Positions 42,710 to 56,024 of a DNA stretch of 64,000 bases are shown here, piece by piece. The stretch is taken from positions 124,001 to 188,000 of the forward strand of contig CANQEL010000002.1 in the NCBI GenBank assembly GCA_947594855.1, in the 5' to 3' direction. The notes under the pieces are model-generated. The model saw only the letters and a list, made by a program, of their open reading frames with translations. It searched no databases and was not told the DNA's origin. A program made the translations under genes and the position numbers. The stretch is from an uncultured Lachnospiraceae bacterium. Lineage in GTDB: Bacteria; Bacillota; Clostridia; Lachnospirales; Lachnospiraceae. Numbering within the stretch: the first letter of the stretch is position 1; the number at the start of each line of letters is the position of its first letter.

Positions 42710-44983
42710 TTACTCAAATACCCCGGTAGCTTTCTGTCCTTTTGCGCCGCGTTTTCTTGTGCGGATTTTTTTATAATTAACGGTCTGATTGTTATATTTT
42801 CCGGTATCGGTTTTTATATCAATGCAGTCTGAATACATAAGTTTATCGTCTTTATCAAGAGATATTCCTTTAACGCCCCGGCTTGTTTTCTTAAGTTCGC
42901 TTACTTCTGACAGCATGAATCCAAGAGATAGTTTTTTATCAGTAACCATTACTACTTTGAGGCTGCCTGAAAAATATTCAGATGCTGATATTATTTTTAC
43001 TAGTATAAGTTTGTCTGAGTCTTCAAGTTTTGTAGAACTTATAGTCTGTCTGTTTGTTTCAAATTCTGCTCCCGACACAAGTTTAATATATCCGTGTTCT
43101 GATACAAAAAGAAGTATTGAATCAAAAATCTGTTCAAAAGAAGCGTAAGTTACGGCTTCATCATCACCGAGTTTGCACAGGTTGTGAATCAGGGTGCCTT
43201 TTTCCTTTATTCGGCATCTTGGAAGCGCAGAGGCTTTAATCTGGTGCATATTGCCATGTGCGGTAAATACGCACAGCCTGTCGTCGCTCTTCATGGATAT
43301 TATGTGGGAATATTCATCCAGTGTATCCTGTGTAAGGCGCTGATAGCTTGCCTGGTCAATTGTTTTAGTATAGCCGAATTTATCAATAAGAACGTATATG
43401 TCCTCTATTACAACTTTTTCAACATAACCTGTGTTTTCTACTGAATCAAGTATGGTCTTTCTTTCGGCGCCGAACTGCTTTGAATAGTTTCTGAGCCTTG
43501 ATTTTATTACCTTTAAGAGTTCTTTTTCACTTCCGAGTATTTTAAGATACTCTGTAGTTTTATCGGAAAGTTCGGTTTCCTCTTCATGAAGTTTGAGAAT
43601 TTCAAGGCCTATGAGGCGTGACAGAGGCATTGCAAGTATTGCGTCTGCCTGCGCTTCTGTAAAATTAAGAGTCTGAGCCTGTGTTTTTGAAAGAGTACTT
43701 TTAAATCTGATATCTGTAATATCGCCGCGCGTGAGGCATCCCTTTGCCTGGGAGAGGGACTGGCTTCCGCGGAGTATTTCTATTATCAGGTCGATTACGT
43801 CGGTTGCTTTTATAAGTCCGCGTACAATTTCAAGCCTTGCTCCGGCTTTATCAAGAAGATGTTTATATTCTTTGGTATACAGTTCTTTCTGGAATTCTAT
43901 AAATTCGTCAATGATTGATTTGAGACCGAACTGTATTGGCTGTTTATCCTTAACTGCCAGAAGGTTTACGCCGTAGGTATCTTCAAGAGGAGTTTTTTTG
44001 TACAGTCCGTTAAGGAGATTTTCTGCATCGCGGTCTTTTTTTACTTCTACAACAATTCTTATGTCTTTGCCGGATTCGTCGCGCACATCGTATATTTCAT
44101 CAAATACTTTATCGCGCATGAGCTGGGCAAGGCTTTCTACAAGTTTTGCCTTGTTGCCTGCGATGGTATATGGGATTTCTGAAATAACAATATTTGTACG
44201 GCCTGCAGTACCCGGTTCTATATCGCATTTGGCGCGGATTCGCAGACGGCCTTCTCCCGTTTCATATATTTCCTTTATGTCTTCTCTGTTGATTATCGTG
44301 CCGCCTGTAGGAAAGTCAGGTCCGGGGATATATTCCATAAGTTTTTCAAGCGTTAAATTCCTGTTGTCAATACATGCTATAACGCCGTCAATAACTTCGG
44401 CAGTATTGTGCGGAGGAATATTTGTTGCCATTCCCACGGCAATTCCGGTAGTTCCGTTAATGAGCAGGTTTGGAAGCATTGCCGGAAGTACGGTAGGTTC
44501 TTTTTCACTTTCATCAAAATTAGGAATGAATTCCACAAGCCCTTTTTCAAGATGTGACAGCATTGTCATTGCACCGTCGGAGAGCCTTGCTTCGGTATAA
44601 CGCATGGCAGCGGCGCCGTCGCCGTCAATAGAGCCGAAATTGCCATGTCCGTCTACAAGGGGTACTGACAGCGAATAGTTCTCAGTCATGTGTACAAGCG
44701 CATCATATATTGAACTGTCGCCGTGCGGATGAAATTTACCCATTGTGTCTCCGACTATTCTGGCGCTTTTCCTATGCGGTTTATCAGGTGAAAGGCCAAG
44801 CTCTTTCATTGAATAAAGTATTCTTCTTTGAACGGGTTTCAATCCGTCTCTTACATCAGGAAGAGCGCGGGAAATGATAACGCTTACGGCGTAATCCCTG
44901 TAGGAGTTTTTCATTTCCTCGGTAAAGTCCATGGAAATAATATTTTCTGCTGCTTTTGTTTCTTCATTTTTCTTTTTTGCCAT
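42710..44983 (-). CDS. parC: DNA topoisomerase IV subunit A (ParC)
   Basis: 757 residues. The breakage-reunion domain has [13 protein letters not shown] (quinolone-determining region with wild-type Ser and Asp) and the catalytic Tyr in [11 protein letters not shown] (about residue 130). A coiled-coil region (about 350-480) and a beta-propeller C-domain follow. No GyrA box (QRRGGKG type) is visible in the C-domain, which favours ParC over GyrA. It decatenates chromosomes together with ParE. It starts 24 bases after parE with TTGGAGG. Confidence 0.88.
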   Translation of the reverse strand: MAKKKNEETKAAENIISMDFTEEMKNSYRDYAVSVIISRALPDVRDGLKPVQRRILYSMKELGLSPDKPHRKSARIVGDTMGKFHPHGDSSIYDALVHMTENYSLSVPLVDGHGNFGSIDGDGAAAMRYTEARLSDGAMTMLSHLEKGLVEFIPNFDESEKEPTVLPAMLPNLLINGTTGIAVGMATNIPPHNTAEVIDGVIACIDNRNLTLEKLMEYIPGPDFPTGGTIINREDIKEIYETGEGRLRIRAKCDIEPGTAGRTNIVISEIPYTIAGNKAKLVESLAQLMRDKVFDEIYDVRDESGKDIRIVVEVKKDRDAENLLNGLYKKTPLEDTYGVNLLAVKDKQPIQFGLKSIIDEFIEFQKELYTKEYKHLLDKAGARLEIVRGLIKATDVIDLIIEILRGSQSLSQAKGCLTRGDITDIRFKSTLSKTQAQTLNFTEAQADAILAMPLSRLIGLEILKLHEEETELSDKTTEYLKILGSEKELLKVIKSRLRNYSKQFGAERKTILDSVENTGYVEKVVIEDIYVLIDKFGYTKTIDQASYQRLTQDTLDEYSHIISMKSDDRLCVFTAHGNMHQIKASALPRCRIKEKGTLIHNLCKLGDDEAVTYASFEQIFDSILLFVSEHGYIKLVSGAEFETNRQTISSTKLEDSDKLILVKIISASEYFSGSLKVVMVTDKKLSLGFMLSEVSELKKTSRGVKGISLDKDDKLMYSDCIDIKTDTGKYNNQTVNYKKIRTRKRGAKGQKATGVFE

Positions 44984-45007
44984 TATATATATCCTCCAAA
45001 CTGCTGA

Positions 45008-46945
45008 TTAAATATCAAGATTTGCATACCTTGCTTCCTCCATGATAAACTCGCGTCTTGGAGGTACATTGCTGCTCATAAGTATGCTTGTAATCTGATC
45101 TGCCTCTATGGTATCGTTTATACTTACCCTTGCAAGGATGCGTGACGCAGGGTCAAGCGTAGTTTCTTTAAGCTGTTCGGCATCCATTTCACCAAGTCCT
45201 TTATAACGCTGCAGAGATATGATTTTTTTGCCGGAATCTTTTCTGAAACGTTCAAGTTCATAGTCATTAAATAAATACTGTTCGCCCTTCTTTTTTCCCT
45301 GAGAGTAGCTTACCTTATAAAGCGGAGGAAGACCTCTGTACACTTTGCCTTCCGTAATAAGCTGCGGCATGAAACGATAAAAGAAAGTAAGTAAAAGCGT
45401 ACTTATATGTGCGCCGTCTACGTCGGCATCGGTAAGAATTATTATTTTGTCATATTTTAGTTTGCTTATATCAAATTCATCGCCTATTCCGCATCCGAAA
45501 GCTGCAATCATTGTTTTAATTTCGTTATTTACAAGTATTTTTTCAAGGGTTGCTTTCTCAACATTTAATATTTTCCCTCTTAACGGAAGAACTGCCTGTG
45601 TTTTCCTGTCGCGCGCCGTTTTTACGGTTCCGCCTGCGGAATCGCCCTCTACAATATATAATTCACATTCCTCAGGTTTTCTTGATGTACATACTGCAAG
45701 TTTGCTTCTTACGTCTACATCGTTTAATTGTTTAAGGACTGCATTGCGCGCTTTATCGCCTGCTTTTCTTGCGTTATATGCGCGAAGGGAGTTTTCGAGA
45801 ATCTTTTTGAGTATTTCTACGTTTTTGTCAAAGAAAAGCTGTATTTTCTGGCTCATAATTTCATCTACCGCAATCTGCGCGTCAGAGTTGCCGAGTTTGG
45901 TTTTTGTCTGGCCCTCGAACTGCGGATCGGGATGCTTGATGGAGATAATGGCTATCATTCCGTTTCTGTAATCTTTGCCGTCAGGCTTGTCCTTATCTTT
46001 AACCATATTAAGTTCTTTTGCATACTGGTTCATGATTCGGGTAAGGGCCGTTTTGAATCCGGTTACCAGAGTACCGCCGTCAGACAGATTTATTCTGTTA
46101 CAGTATGAATTAATCTGTTCAGTGTATCCTGTCGTATACTGGAATGCTATCTCTACTTCGATGTTATCGCTTGTGCCCTCAATGTATACCGGTTCGTCGT
46201 GAAGCGTTGACATATCCGGGTTGGATTCCTTAAGTGAATTTACAATATATGAAATATAACTTTTGATACCGTCTTCTTCATAATAGGTAAAAGTTTCTTT
46301 GGTATATTCGTTTTTAAATATAAGCTTTAAACCTTTATTGAGATATGCTGTTTCTTTGAGTTTTTTACGGATTGTATCGGCTTTAAACTGGATGCTGTCA
46401 AATATTTCAGGATCAGGATAGAAAGTTACCGTAGTTCCGGTGTCGGATTTGGCGCATTTGCCTGATACCGGTATAAGATTGCCTTTAAGGGGAGTTACGG
46501 GATGTCCGCCGTCACGGTATTCATCAGTGTATATCTGTCCGCCGCGCCTGACTTCTACTATCATGTGTGTGGAGAGAGCGTTTACGACAGATGCGCCTAC
46601 TCCATGAAGTCCTCCTGATACTTTGTAGACCGTATTTGCAAATTTGCCTCCTGCATGAAGCATTGTATATACTACCCGGATTGTGGGAATCTTCTGTGTG
46701 GGATGTATGTCAACAGGTACGCCGCGGCCGTTATCCTGTATTTTTATTCCCCCGTCTTTTTGCATTGTAACGGTTATAAGATTGCAGAAACCTGCAAGAT
46801 GCTCATCTATGCCGTTATCAAGAATCTCCCATATAAGATGATGAAGACCGCGCAGGCCCGTGCTTCCTATATACATTCCGGGGCGTTTCCTTACAGCTTC
46901 AAGTCCTTCCAGCACTACAATCTGATTTCCAGTGTAACTTTCCAT
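45008..46945 (-). CDS. parE: DNA topoisomerase IV subunit B (ParE)
   Basis: 645 residues. GHKL ATPase motifs: EILDNGIDEH, DNGRGVPVDIHP, and GGLHGVGASVVNALS. Toprim metal motifs: EGDSAGG and PLRGKILNVEKA, ending with the DxD region LTDADVDGAHI. Together with parC it forms a type IIA topoisomerase that is not at the origin-linked gyrBA locus. Transcribed from a divergent promoter shared with lacZ. Confidence 0.9.
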   Translation of the reverse strand: MESYTGNQIVVLEGLEAVRKRPGMYIGSTGLRGLHHLIWEILDNGIDEHLAGFCNLITVTMQKDGGIKIQDNGRGVPVDIHPTQKIPTIRVVYTMLHAGGKFANTVYKVSGGLHGVGASVVNALSTHMIVEVRRGGQIYTDEYRDGGHPVTPLKGNLIPVSGKCAKSDTGTTVTFYPDPEIFDSIQFKADTIRKKLKETAYLNKGLKLIFKNEYTKETFTYYEEDGIKSYISYIVNSLKESNPDMSTLHDEPVYIEGTSDNIEVEIAFQYTTGYTEQINSYCNRINLSDGGTLVTGFKTALTRIMNQYAKELNMVKDKDKPDGKDYRNGMIAIISIKHPDPQFEGQTKTKLGNSDAQIAVDEIMSQKIQLFFDKNVEILKKILENSLRAYNARKAGDKARNAVLKQLNDVDVRSKLAVCTSRKPEECELYIVEGDSAGGTVKTARDRKTQAVLPLRGKILNVEKATLEKILVNNEIKTMIAAFGCGIGDEFDISKLKYDKIIILTDADVDGAHISTLLLTFFYRFMPQLITEGKVYRGLPPLYKVSYSQGKKKGEQYLFNDYELERFRKDSGKKIISLQRYKGLGEMDAEQLKETTLDPASRILARVSINDTIEADQITSILMSSNVPPRREFIMEEARYANLDI

Positions 46946-46990
46946 AAAAATTCTCCATTCTCAAATAAGTTTAGTGAAATAAACGTAATA

Positions 46991-47019
46991 ATTATACTAG
47001 ATATTGTATAATTTTGCAA
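46991..47019 (-). promoter_or_regulatory. parE-parC promoter
   Basis: On the minus strand TTGCAA (plus 47014-47019), 17-base spacer, TATAAT (plus 46991-46996), 46 bases before the parE start. Confidence 0.65.
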
Positions 47020-47036
47020 AATAAATTAATATATAG

Positions 47037-50105
<3,069 letters not shown>

Positions 50106-50108
50106 TTT

Positions 50109-50147
50109 TTGACAATAGTATGCCTATAATATGCCAATAATATGACA
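50109..50147 (+). repeat. Three 11-bp tandem repeats before the LRR gene
   Basis: After TTGACA (50109-50114) come ATAGTATGCCT, ATAATATGCCA and ATAATATGACA (50115-50147), a period of one helical turn. No good -10 box lies at the right distance, so the role is uncertain; clustered operator half-sites are possible. Confidence 0.5.
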
Positions 50148-50199
50148 ATATTTATTTATATGTTTAATCTGAATTACATATATATGGGAGGAGTATATT

Positions 50200-51429
50200 A
50201 TGAAAAAGATATTATTAAATGTTGTTTTGGTTATGGTAATGTTATGCGGTGTGATGGTATTAAATCATACCGTGCAGGCGTCGGAATGGGATAAGGGTAA
50301 TGTCCAGACTGTGGACGACGGTTCATTTGTATTTAAAGCCTATATTTCAAATGACGGGACAAAAAGCTGGATATACAATGTAAAGGTCCGCAGGGAAAAA
50401 TACGCTTCCACACTTCGTTTTCCGTCCGCTATAGGAAATGCGAAGGTTACAAAGATAGGGCATAAAGAGAAAAAAGACAGCGATATATGTTATAACGTGT
50501 TTGGCGGATATGTAGAGTGGTATCATGATTTTGACGGCTATGAGGCGTCCCTTGTAAATATTAAAGAAGTCGTGATACCCGATTCCGTGGAATCGATAAC
50601 AAAATACTGTTTCGCCGGATTAAGGAGCTTAACGACCGTAAATCTTCCGAAGAAACTTAAAAAACTTGATGCGATGGTATTCATAAACAGCAGGGGCATT
50701 AAAGAGATTACAGTACCGAAGAAGCTTAAGGATATATCGGTGCGAGCGTTTGACGGATGTAAGGGCATAGAGAATATAAAAGTAAATAAAAAGAATAAAG
50801 CATATAAAAGCGCAGACGGTATGCTTTTGTCAAAGAACGGGAGAACGCTTTATCTTGTCCCCGCAGCAAAAAAAACGGTTAGTATACCCGGTACGGTTAA
50901 AAAGATAGCCGAAAGCGCATTCTGCCAGTCGCAGGCGAAAAAGATATATATTCCGAAATCAGTGACGGATATTGGCGACAATGCGCTGTCATGCAAAGCG
51001 GAATATGTGGAATTAAGCAGGAAAAATCCTGTATTTGCAATGGACGGCGAATGTATATACAATAAGAAGAGCAAGGCTCTTGCAGCAGTTGTAAATGCAG
51101 ATAAAAACATTGCGGTATCAAGTAATGTAAAGATAATTCCCGGCGGAGTGTCCGTAATTGGTGAATGTGCAAAATATCTTGAAATACCGGCATCGGTGAC
51201 AAAGCTTGAAACCCCGTACTGGCATAAGATAGCAGAAAGTATGGATGCCGTAATTAAATTCAGGTCTGCGAAGCCGCCGGTTATAATTACAGATATACCA
51301 AGTTGGGAGTATGCGTATTTTCCGATGGATTCGCAGATTGTTGTCCCAAAAGCGGGAGAGGAGGCATACAGGAACTGGTTTAAGGAAACGGAAAGTGAAG
51401 AGATGCTGAAAAACCTAAAAACATATTAA
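50200..51429 (+). CDS. Secreted leucine-rich repeat protein (BspA-type)
   Basis: 409 residues. Signal peptide about 1-27 (hydrophobic core, cut near VQASE). The rest is a BspA/LRR_5-type solenoid: repeats such as VVIPDSVESITKYCFAGL, TVNLPKKLKKLDAMVFINS, ITVPKKLKDISVRAFDGC and IYIPKSVTDIGDNALS. No sortase signal or wall-binding domain at the C-terminus, so it is released or held non-covalently. Such proteins often bind host or surface ligands. ATG follows GGGAGGAG. Confidence 0.85.
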   Translation: MKKILLNVVLVMVMLCGVMVLNHTVQASEWDKGNVQTVDDGSFVFKAYISNDGTKSWIYNVKVRREKYASTLRFPSAIGNAKVTKIGHKEKKDSDICYNVFGGYVEWYHDFDGYEASLVNIKEVVIPDSVESITKYCFAGLRSLTTVNLPKKLKKLDAMVFINSRGIKEITVPKKLKDISVRAFDGCKGIENIKVNKKNKAYKSADGMLLSKNGRTLYLVPAAKKTVSIPGTVKKIAESAFCQSQAKKIYIPKSVTDIGDNALSCKAEYVELSRKNPVFAMDGECIYNKKSKALAAVVNADKNIAVSSNVKIIPGGVSVIGECAKYLEIPASVTKLETPYWHKIAESMDAVIKFRSAKPPVIITDIPSWEYAYFPMDSQIVVPKAGEEAYRNWFKETESEEMLKNLKTY

Positions 51430-51458
51430 CGCTCGGCGTAAAAAAATAAACCATAATC

Positions 51459-51502
51459 TCGACTTATACCCCTGTCTGTGATATTATGATAAGCGTATCA
51501 TA
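51459..51502 (+). promoter_or_regulatory. Promoter and hairpin before the GTPase-NYN gene
   Basis: TCGACT (51459-51464), 17-base spacer, TATTAT (51482-51487). A perfect palindrome TATGATA-AGCG-TATCATA (51485-51502) overlaps the -10 edge and expected start of transcription. Confidence 0.4.
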
Positions 51503-51525
51503 AATTGCAGAAAGGGGTATTTTCT

Positions 51526-54105
51526 ATGGAAAATACGTCTGAAAATAAATCACGAAACCACATATGTATCGGAATGCTTGCGCATGTAGACGCAGGAAAG
51601 ACTACCTTAGTAGAAAGTATGCTTTATAAAAGCGGTGCGATAAAAAGTCCCGGCCGGGTAGACCATAAAGATACATTTCTCGATAATAATGAAATTGAAA
51701 GGGAACGTGGTATAACTATATTTTCCAAACAGGCGGATGTCATGATTGGAGATAAGTTAATAACGCTTATAGATACTCCGGGACATGTTGATTTTTCTGC
51801 AGAGACACAGAGAGCTATGCAGATTATGGATTACGGGATACTTATTATAAGCGCAAGTGAAGGTATACAAAGCCATGTTCGTACTTTGTGGAAACTTCTT
51901 TCACTGTATAAGGTTCCCGTGTTTATATTCGTAAATAAAATGGATATGCCCGATACGGATATGGGCGTGCTTATGGAAAATATAAGAAATGAACTTGGAA
52001 CTAATTGTATCTGTTTTGAGGATGAAGGAAGCAGTTCCTTTTATGAAGAGGCTGCAACAAGCAGTGAGAATGCTTTGGAAGAATACATTGAAACAGGGAA
52101 ATTGTCATCAGGTACCATAGCGGAAAATATAAAAAACAGGCTTATATTTCCGTGCTTTTTTGGCTCTGCGCTAAAGCTTACAGGTGTAGACAACTTTATG
52201 AGTAAACTTGCAGGATATATTAAGAGTCCGGATTATGGTAAAGATTTTGGAGCAAAGATATATAAGATTTCACGGGATGATAAAGGCGTGAGGCTTACGC
52301 ATATGAAAATTACCGGCGGAATACTTAAGAACAAAATGATAATAAATAACCATAAGGTGGATCAGATAAGGATTTATGCGGGCAGCAGTTATAAGGCTGT
52401 AAATGAAGCATATCCGGGAGATATATGCGCGGTTGCAGGGCTTGACGGAAGCAGGGCAGGAGAAGGAATAGGCATAGAGAAAAATTCAGAAGAATCCCTG
52501 TATACTCCTGTGCTTGTATATAGGATAATACTTCCTGACGGTGTAAATGTTCACACGGCGTTTATGAAATTTAAAGAGCTTGAAGAGGAAGAGCCTGAAC
52601 TTAATTTTATATGGAATGAAAGTTCTGATGAAATTAATGTAAGGCTTATGGGAGAAATACAGACAGAAGTTTTGAAGCGTATAATACGGGAAAGATATGA
52701 TATATCCATTGAATTTGGTAAGGGAAGCATAGTATATAAAGAGACTATTGCAGCGCCTGTAGTAGGGGTAGGTCATTATGAACCCTTAAGACATTATGCA
52801 GAGGCGCATATACTTATGGAGCCTGCGGAGAGAGGAAGCGGTATACAGGTTGAAAGTGACTGTGATGATGAGATGCTTGCCACAAACTGGCAGAGGCTTA
52901 TTATGACACATCTTGAGGAAAAGAAACATATAGGGGTGCTTACCGGTTCAGAAATTACTGATATAAAGATGACTCTTATTGCAGGACGCGCGCATCTTAA
53001 ACATACTGAGGGCGGAGATTTCAGACAGGCTGTATACAGAGCGGTAAGACAGGGACTTATGAAAGCGGAATCCGTTCTTTTGGAGCCGGTATACAGTTTC
53101 CGGCTTGAGCTTCCGAAAGAATGTGTTGGAAGGGCTGTTAATGATATACAGAGAATGAATGGAAGAGTTGAGGAGACAATTGTAGAAAATGATAAAACCG
53201 TTCTTACCGGAGTTGCACCGGTAGTATGTATACAAGGTTATCAGACAGAGGTGTCATCATATACCAAAGGGCTGGGTATGCTTAACTGTACGCTTTGCGG
53301 TTATGAAGAGTGCCATAATTCTGAACAGGTTATAGAAGAAACGGCATATGATGCACAGGGGGATATAGCTAATCCGTCAGCTTCAATATTCTGTTCCCAT
53401 GGAGCAGGATTTTATGTAAGCTGGGAACAGGTTGAGGATTATATGCATATATCGGGTATAAAAGAAAAGTATACTCCTGATGAGGATATAGGCGCTATAA
53501 GTGCAAAACGCGCGGTAGTATCAGAGGCAGATGATGATGAGCTTGAAGATATATTTGTAAGGACATACGGGCAGATAAAACGCAGAAATCCCAATGTACC
53601 GAAAAAGATATCCTATAATAATCCGGGGGATGAAAAATATATAAAGAAAAAGCAGCAGAAGCTTGCTAATAAAAAGAAAGATAATTACCTTCTGGTAGAT
53701 GGATATAATATAATATTTGCATGGAAAGACCTTAAGGAACTGGCAAAAGATAACATGGAAAGCGCGAGGGTAAAACTTATGGATATTCTGTGTAATTATC
53801 AGGGATATATGCAGACGACGGTTATACTTGTATTTGATGCATATAAGGTAAAAGGAAATCATGGTGATATTGAAAAATATAATAATATATATGTAGTATA
53901 TACGAAAGAAGCAGAAACAGCAGACCAGTATATTGAAAAAACAGTTCATAAAATTGCAAAAGATAATAATGTAACCGTAGCTACCTCAGATGCCCTGGAA
54001 CAGATAATAATATTTGGACATGGCGCTGTCAGGCTGTCTGCGCAGGGCTTTGCGGAGGAAGTACGGAGGGTTGAGGAAGAAATGCACGGTAATTATCTTT
54101 CATAA
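51526..54105 (+). CDS. TetM/EF-G-like ribosomal GTPase fused to a Rae1/YacP-like NYN nuclease
   Basis: 859 residues. Residues about 14-690 form a translational GTPase of the ribosomal-protection (TetM-like) type: G1 AHVDAGKTTL, G2 RERGITIF, G3 DTPGHVDF, G4 NKMD, then EF-G-like domains II to V. Residues about 720-855 are a NYN/PIN-type domain closely matching YacP (Rae1) of Bacillus: LLVDGYNIIFAW, ARVKLMDILCNYQGY, VILVFDAYKVKG, ADQYIEKTVHKIA and VATSDALEQIIIFG, with the acidic metal-site residues present. Rae1 cuts mRNA in the ribosomal A site. The fusion suggests a factor that clears or rescues ribosomes and cleaves their message. A tetracycline-resistance role is possible but not shown. ATG 51526 follows GAAAGGGG. 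Confidence 0.85.
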   Translation: MENTSENKSRNHICIGMLAHVDAGKTTLVESMLYKSGAIKSPGRVDHKDTFLDNNEIERERGITIFSKQADVMIGDKLITLIDTPGHVDFSAETQRAMQIMDYGILIISASEGIQSHVRTLWKLLSLYKVPVFIFVNKMDMPDTDMGVLMENIRNELGTNCICFEDEGSSSFYEEAATSSENALEEYIETGKLSSGTIAENIKNRLIFPCFFGSALKLTGVDNFMSKLAGYIKSPDYGKDFGAKIYKISRDDKGVRLTHMKITGGILKNKMIINNHKVDQIRIYAGSSYKAVNEAYPGDICAVAGLDGSRAGEGIGIEKNSEESLYTPVLVYRIILPDGVNVHTAFMKFKELEEEEPELNFIWNESSDEINVRLMGEIQTEVLKRIIRERYDISIEFGKGSIVYKETIAAPVVGVGHYEPLRHYAEAHILMEPAERGSGIQVESDCDDEMLATNWQRLIMTHLEEKKHIGVLTGSEITDIKMTLIAGRAHLKHTEGGDFRQAVYRAVRQGLMKAESVLLEPVYSFRLELPKECVGRAVNDIQRMNGRVEETIVENDKTVLTGVAPVVCIQGYQTEVSSYTKGLGMLNCTLCGYEECHNSEQVIEETAYDAQGDIANPSASIFCSHGAGFYVSWEQVEDYMHISGIKEKYTPDEDIGAISAKRAVVSEADDDELEDIFVRTYGQIKRRNPNVPKKISYNNPGDEKYIKKKQQKLANKKKDNYLLVDGYNIIFAWKDLKELAKDNMESARVKLMDILCNYQGYMQTTVILVFDAYKVKGNHGDIEKYNNIYVVYTKEAETADQYIEKTVHKIAKDNNVTVATSDALEQIIIFGHGAVRLSAQGFAEEVRRVEEEMHGNYLS

Positions 54106-55208
54106 AGAGTCTTAAAATGTTTCCACACATAGCTGCATATAAATGATATTGCATAGGATATAGCAAAAGAAACAGCAAGTGTGATAATAAAAATAAGTAT
54201 CGGATTTTTAAGTGCATATGTAAACTGCTGGAAATAATAGTAACAGAAAAAACTGTGGATAAGCCAGATTCCTGTTGCCTGTTTTCCAATAAGGGCGAGA
54301 ACTTTTTTTACATAGTCCAGTCTGTTCAAAATAAGCGAAAATGCAATGCAGAAAATGGCCGCATATATAAAATCAAGTCTGTTCCATCCCCATTTTGTGA
54401 ACATAGATGAATTGTGTCTTAATATAAATATAACGGCAAGGAGTAATAAACCGATGCATTTTTTTAATATTTCATACGGCAGCTTTTCATGAACGAGAGA
54501 AAATATATCATATTTTGCCATATAACAGCCAATTGTAAACATAGGGAGCATGACGATTGCCACACTGATTTTCTGCCAGAAATATGTATCGTTGAATGAC
54601 GAGAAATAAGGATTCTGGCTGACAAATGAAATAAGAGCGGTATTTACAAATGCATTAAATGCTATAAGTATTATAATATCTGCTATGGGATTGGGATTTT
54701 TCCTGTCTATCCATTTTATTATAAATGGGAAAAGAAGTATTACTATAATATACATTGTAATAAACCACCATTCGTCATTAAATGTGGTTTCAAGGGCAAG
54801 AAAATTTTTTATCCAGTCGCATATGGATTTGGTTATTTTTTCAGAACCGATTATAACTCCAAGGGGAACCATTACAAAGAAAATCTGCCAGTATTTTATG
54901 TATACTGATTTAATACGTTTTAAGACAATGGATGTACATCCTGAACCTGTGTCTCTGTTTTTATAACTGCTGTATATTCCGTATCCGCTTAGAACCATAA
55001 ACAGTGCAATGCAGAGTTTGCCAAAATTACCAAACAGTTCACAGATGCTCTGCCCGTTGCTTAGTACATACAATTTATTAAAAGCAGCTCCGTCTTTAAG
55101 CTTATCCGGAAATGCAAAAAGATGATGTGCAAGCATAAGAAAAACTGCAAGAGCTTTTATGCATAATGTATCGGTTTTAGAAAAATTATATTTTATATTT
55201 TTATTCAT
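54093..55208 (-). CDS. Acyltransferase family 3 membrane protein
   Basis: 371 residues with about ten membrane helices. The N-terminal motif IKALAVFLMLAHHLFAFPD with its His pair and SGYGIYSSYK are typical of acyltransferase-3/OpgC-type proteins that O-acylate cell-surface sugars. The acceptor is unknown. Its 3' end overlaps the convergent GTPase-NYN gene by 13 bases. Confidence 0.82.
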   Translation of the reverse strand: MNKNIKYNFSKTDTLCIKALAVFLMLAHHLFAFPDKLKDGAAFNKLYVLSNGQSICELFGNFGKLCIALFMVLSGYGIYSSYKNRDTGSGCTSIVLKRIKSVYIKYWQIFFVMVPLGVIIGSEKITKSICDWIKNFLALETTFNDEWWFITMYIIVILLFPFIIKWIDRKNPNPIADIIILIAFNAFVNTALISFVSQNPYFSSFNDTYFWQKISVAIVMLPMFTIGCYMAKYDIFSLVHEKLPYEILKKCIGLLLLAVIFILRHNSSMFTKWGWNRLDFIYAAIFCIAFSLILNRLDYVKKVLALIGKQATGIWLIHSFFCYYYFQQFTYALKNPILIFIITLAVSFAISYAISFICSYVWKHFKTLYER

Positions 55209-55313
55209 TGTTATATCTCCTAAAATAATGTAAAATTAAATTTATGGTATTTTAATTAATTCTAGTTTATTATGCGAATTTTTGCAATATAAGATTTGGA
55301 GGAAAATTATTTT

Positions 55314-56024
55314 ATGAAAAAGTTTATCAGTTTAATATTATGCGCTGCATTAAGTATTTCCGTGTTTACCGCAGCAACGGATTCTAAAGCTGTAGAAAAA
55401 CAAAAAATAATTGCAATTGACGCGGGGCATCAGGCGCGCGGCAACAGTTCGACTGAACCTGTAGGCCCCGGAGCGCAGACCAAAAAGGCGAAAGTTTCAT
55501 CAGGGACATCAGGGGTTTCGACAAAGGTACCGGAGTATAAACTTACCCTTGCAGTAGCGAAGAAACTTAAAAAGGAACTTGTAAGCCGCGGATATAAGGT
55601 AGTGATGATACGTACAAAAAATGATGTAAATATAAGCAATAAGGAAAGGGCTTTGAAAGCCAATAAAAAGGCCGATATATGTATAAGACTTCATGCAGAC
55701 GGCGTAAATAATTCATCTGTATATGGAGCAAGCGCGCTGTGCCCTTCGTCAAAAAATAAATATGTTGCAAAACTCAGCGGTAAAAGTAAAAAATTGTCTG
55801 AGTATGTGCTTTCAGAAATGTGCAAAGCATCAGGAGCAAAAAACAGGGGTATATCTTTAAGAGACGACCTTACGGGAACTAACTGGAGCACGATACCTGT
55901 TACACTGATAGAAATGGGATTTATGACTAATCCTTCAGAAGATAAAAAGCTTCAAAGCAAGAGTTATCAGAGAAAACTTGCAAAGGGAATGGCAGAAGGA
56001 GTTGACAGATATTTTGGCTACTAA
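55314..56024 (+). CDS. N-acetylmuramoyl-L-alanine amidase (Amidase_3)
   Basis: 236 residues from ATG 55314 after TTTGGAGG. A signal peptide spans about 1-27. The catalytic domain has zinc-ligand motifs IAIDAGHQ (His), LHADG (His) and the catalytic Glu in LIEMGFMTN. It cleaves the bond between muramic acid and the stem peptide of peptidoglycan. No SH3 or LysM domain. The last bases overlap the pgeF start. Confidence 0.9.
   Translation: MKKFISLILCAALSISVFTAATDSKAVEKQKIIAIDAGHQARGNSSTEPVGPGAQTKKAKVSSGTSGVSTKVPEYKLTLAVAKKLKKELVSRGYKVVMIRTKNDVNISNKERALKANKKADICIRLHADGVNNSSVYGASALCPSSKNKYVAKLSGKSKKLSEYVLSEMCKASGAKNRGISLRDDLTGTNWSTIPVTLIEMGFMTNPSEDKKLQSKSYQRKLAKGMAEGVDRYFGY

Noticed and set aside
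43998-44600. 200-codon plus-strand ORF inside parC
   Set aside because: Antisense shadow of parC; Ser/Ile-rich low-complexity translation and no ribosome site.
45447-45971. 174-codon plus-strand ORF inside parE
   Set aside because: Antisense shadow of a strongly conserved gene.
50109-50130. TTGACA with TATAAT as an LRR-gene promoter
   Set aside because: Only 10 bases separate the two boxes.
51466-51520. Inverted repeat ATACCCCT/AGGGGTAT that could hide the ribosome site of the GTPase-NYN gene
   Set aside because: The left arm lies between the -35 and -10 boxes, so it would not be in the transcript if that promoter is used.
51526-54105. Calling the GTPase-NYN gene a tetracycline-resistance gene
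   Set aside because: The GTPase part is TetM-like, but the C-terminal NYN domain is not part of known Tet proteins and no resistance context is present.
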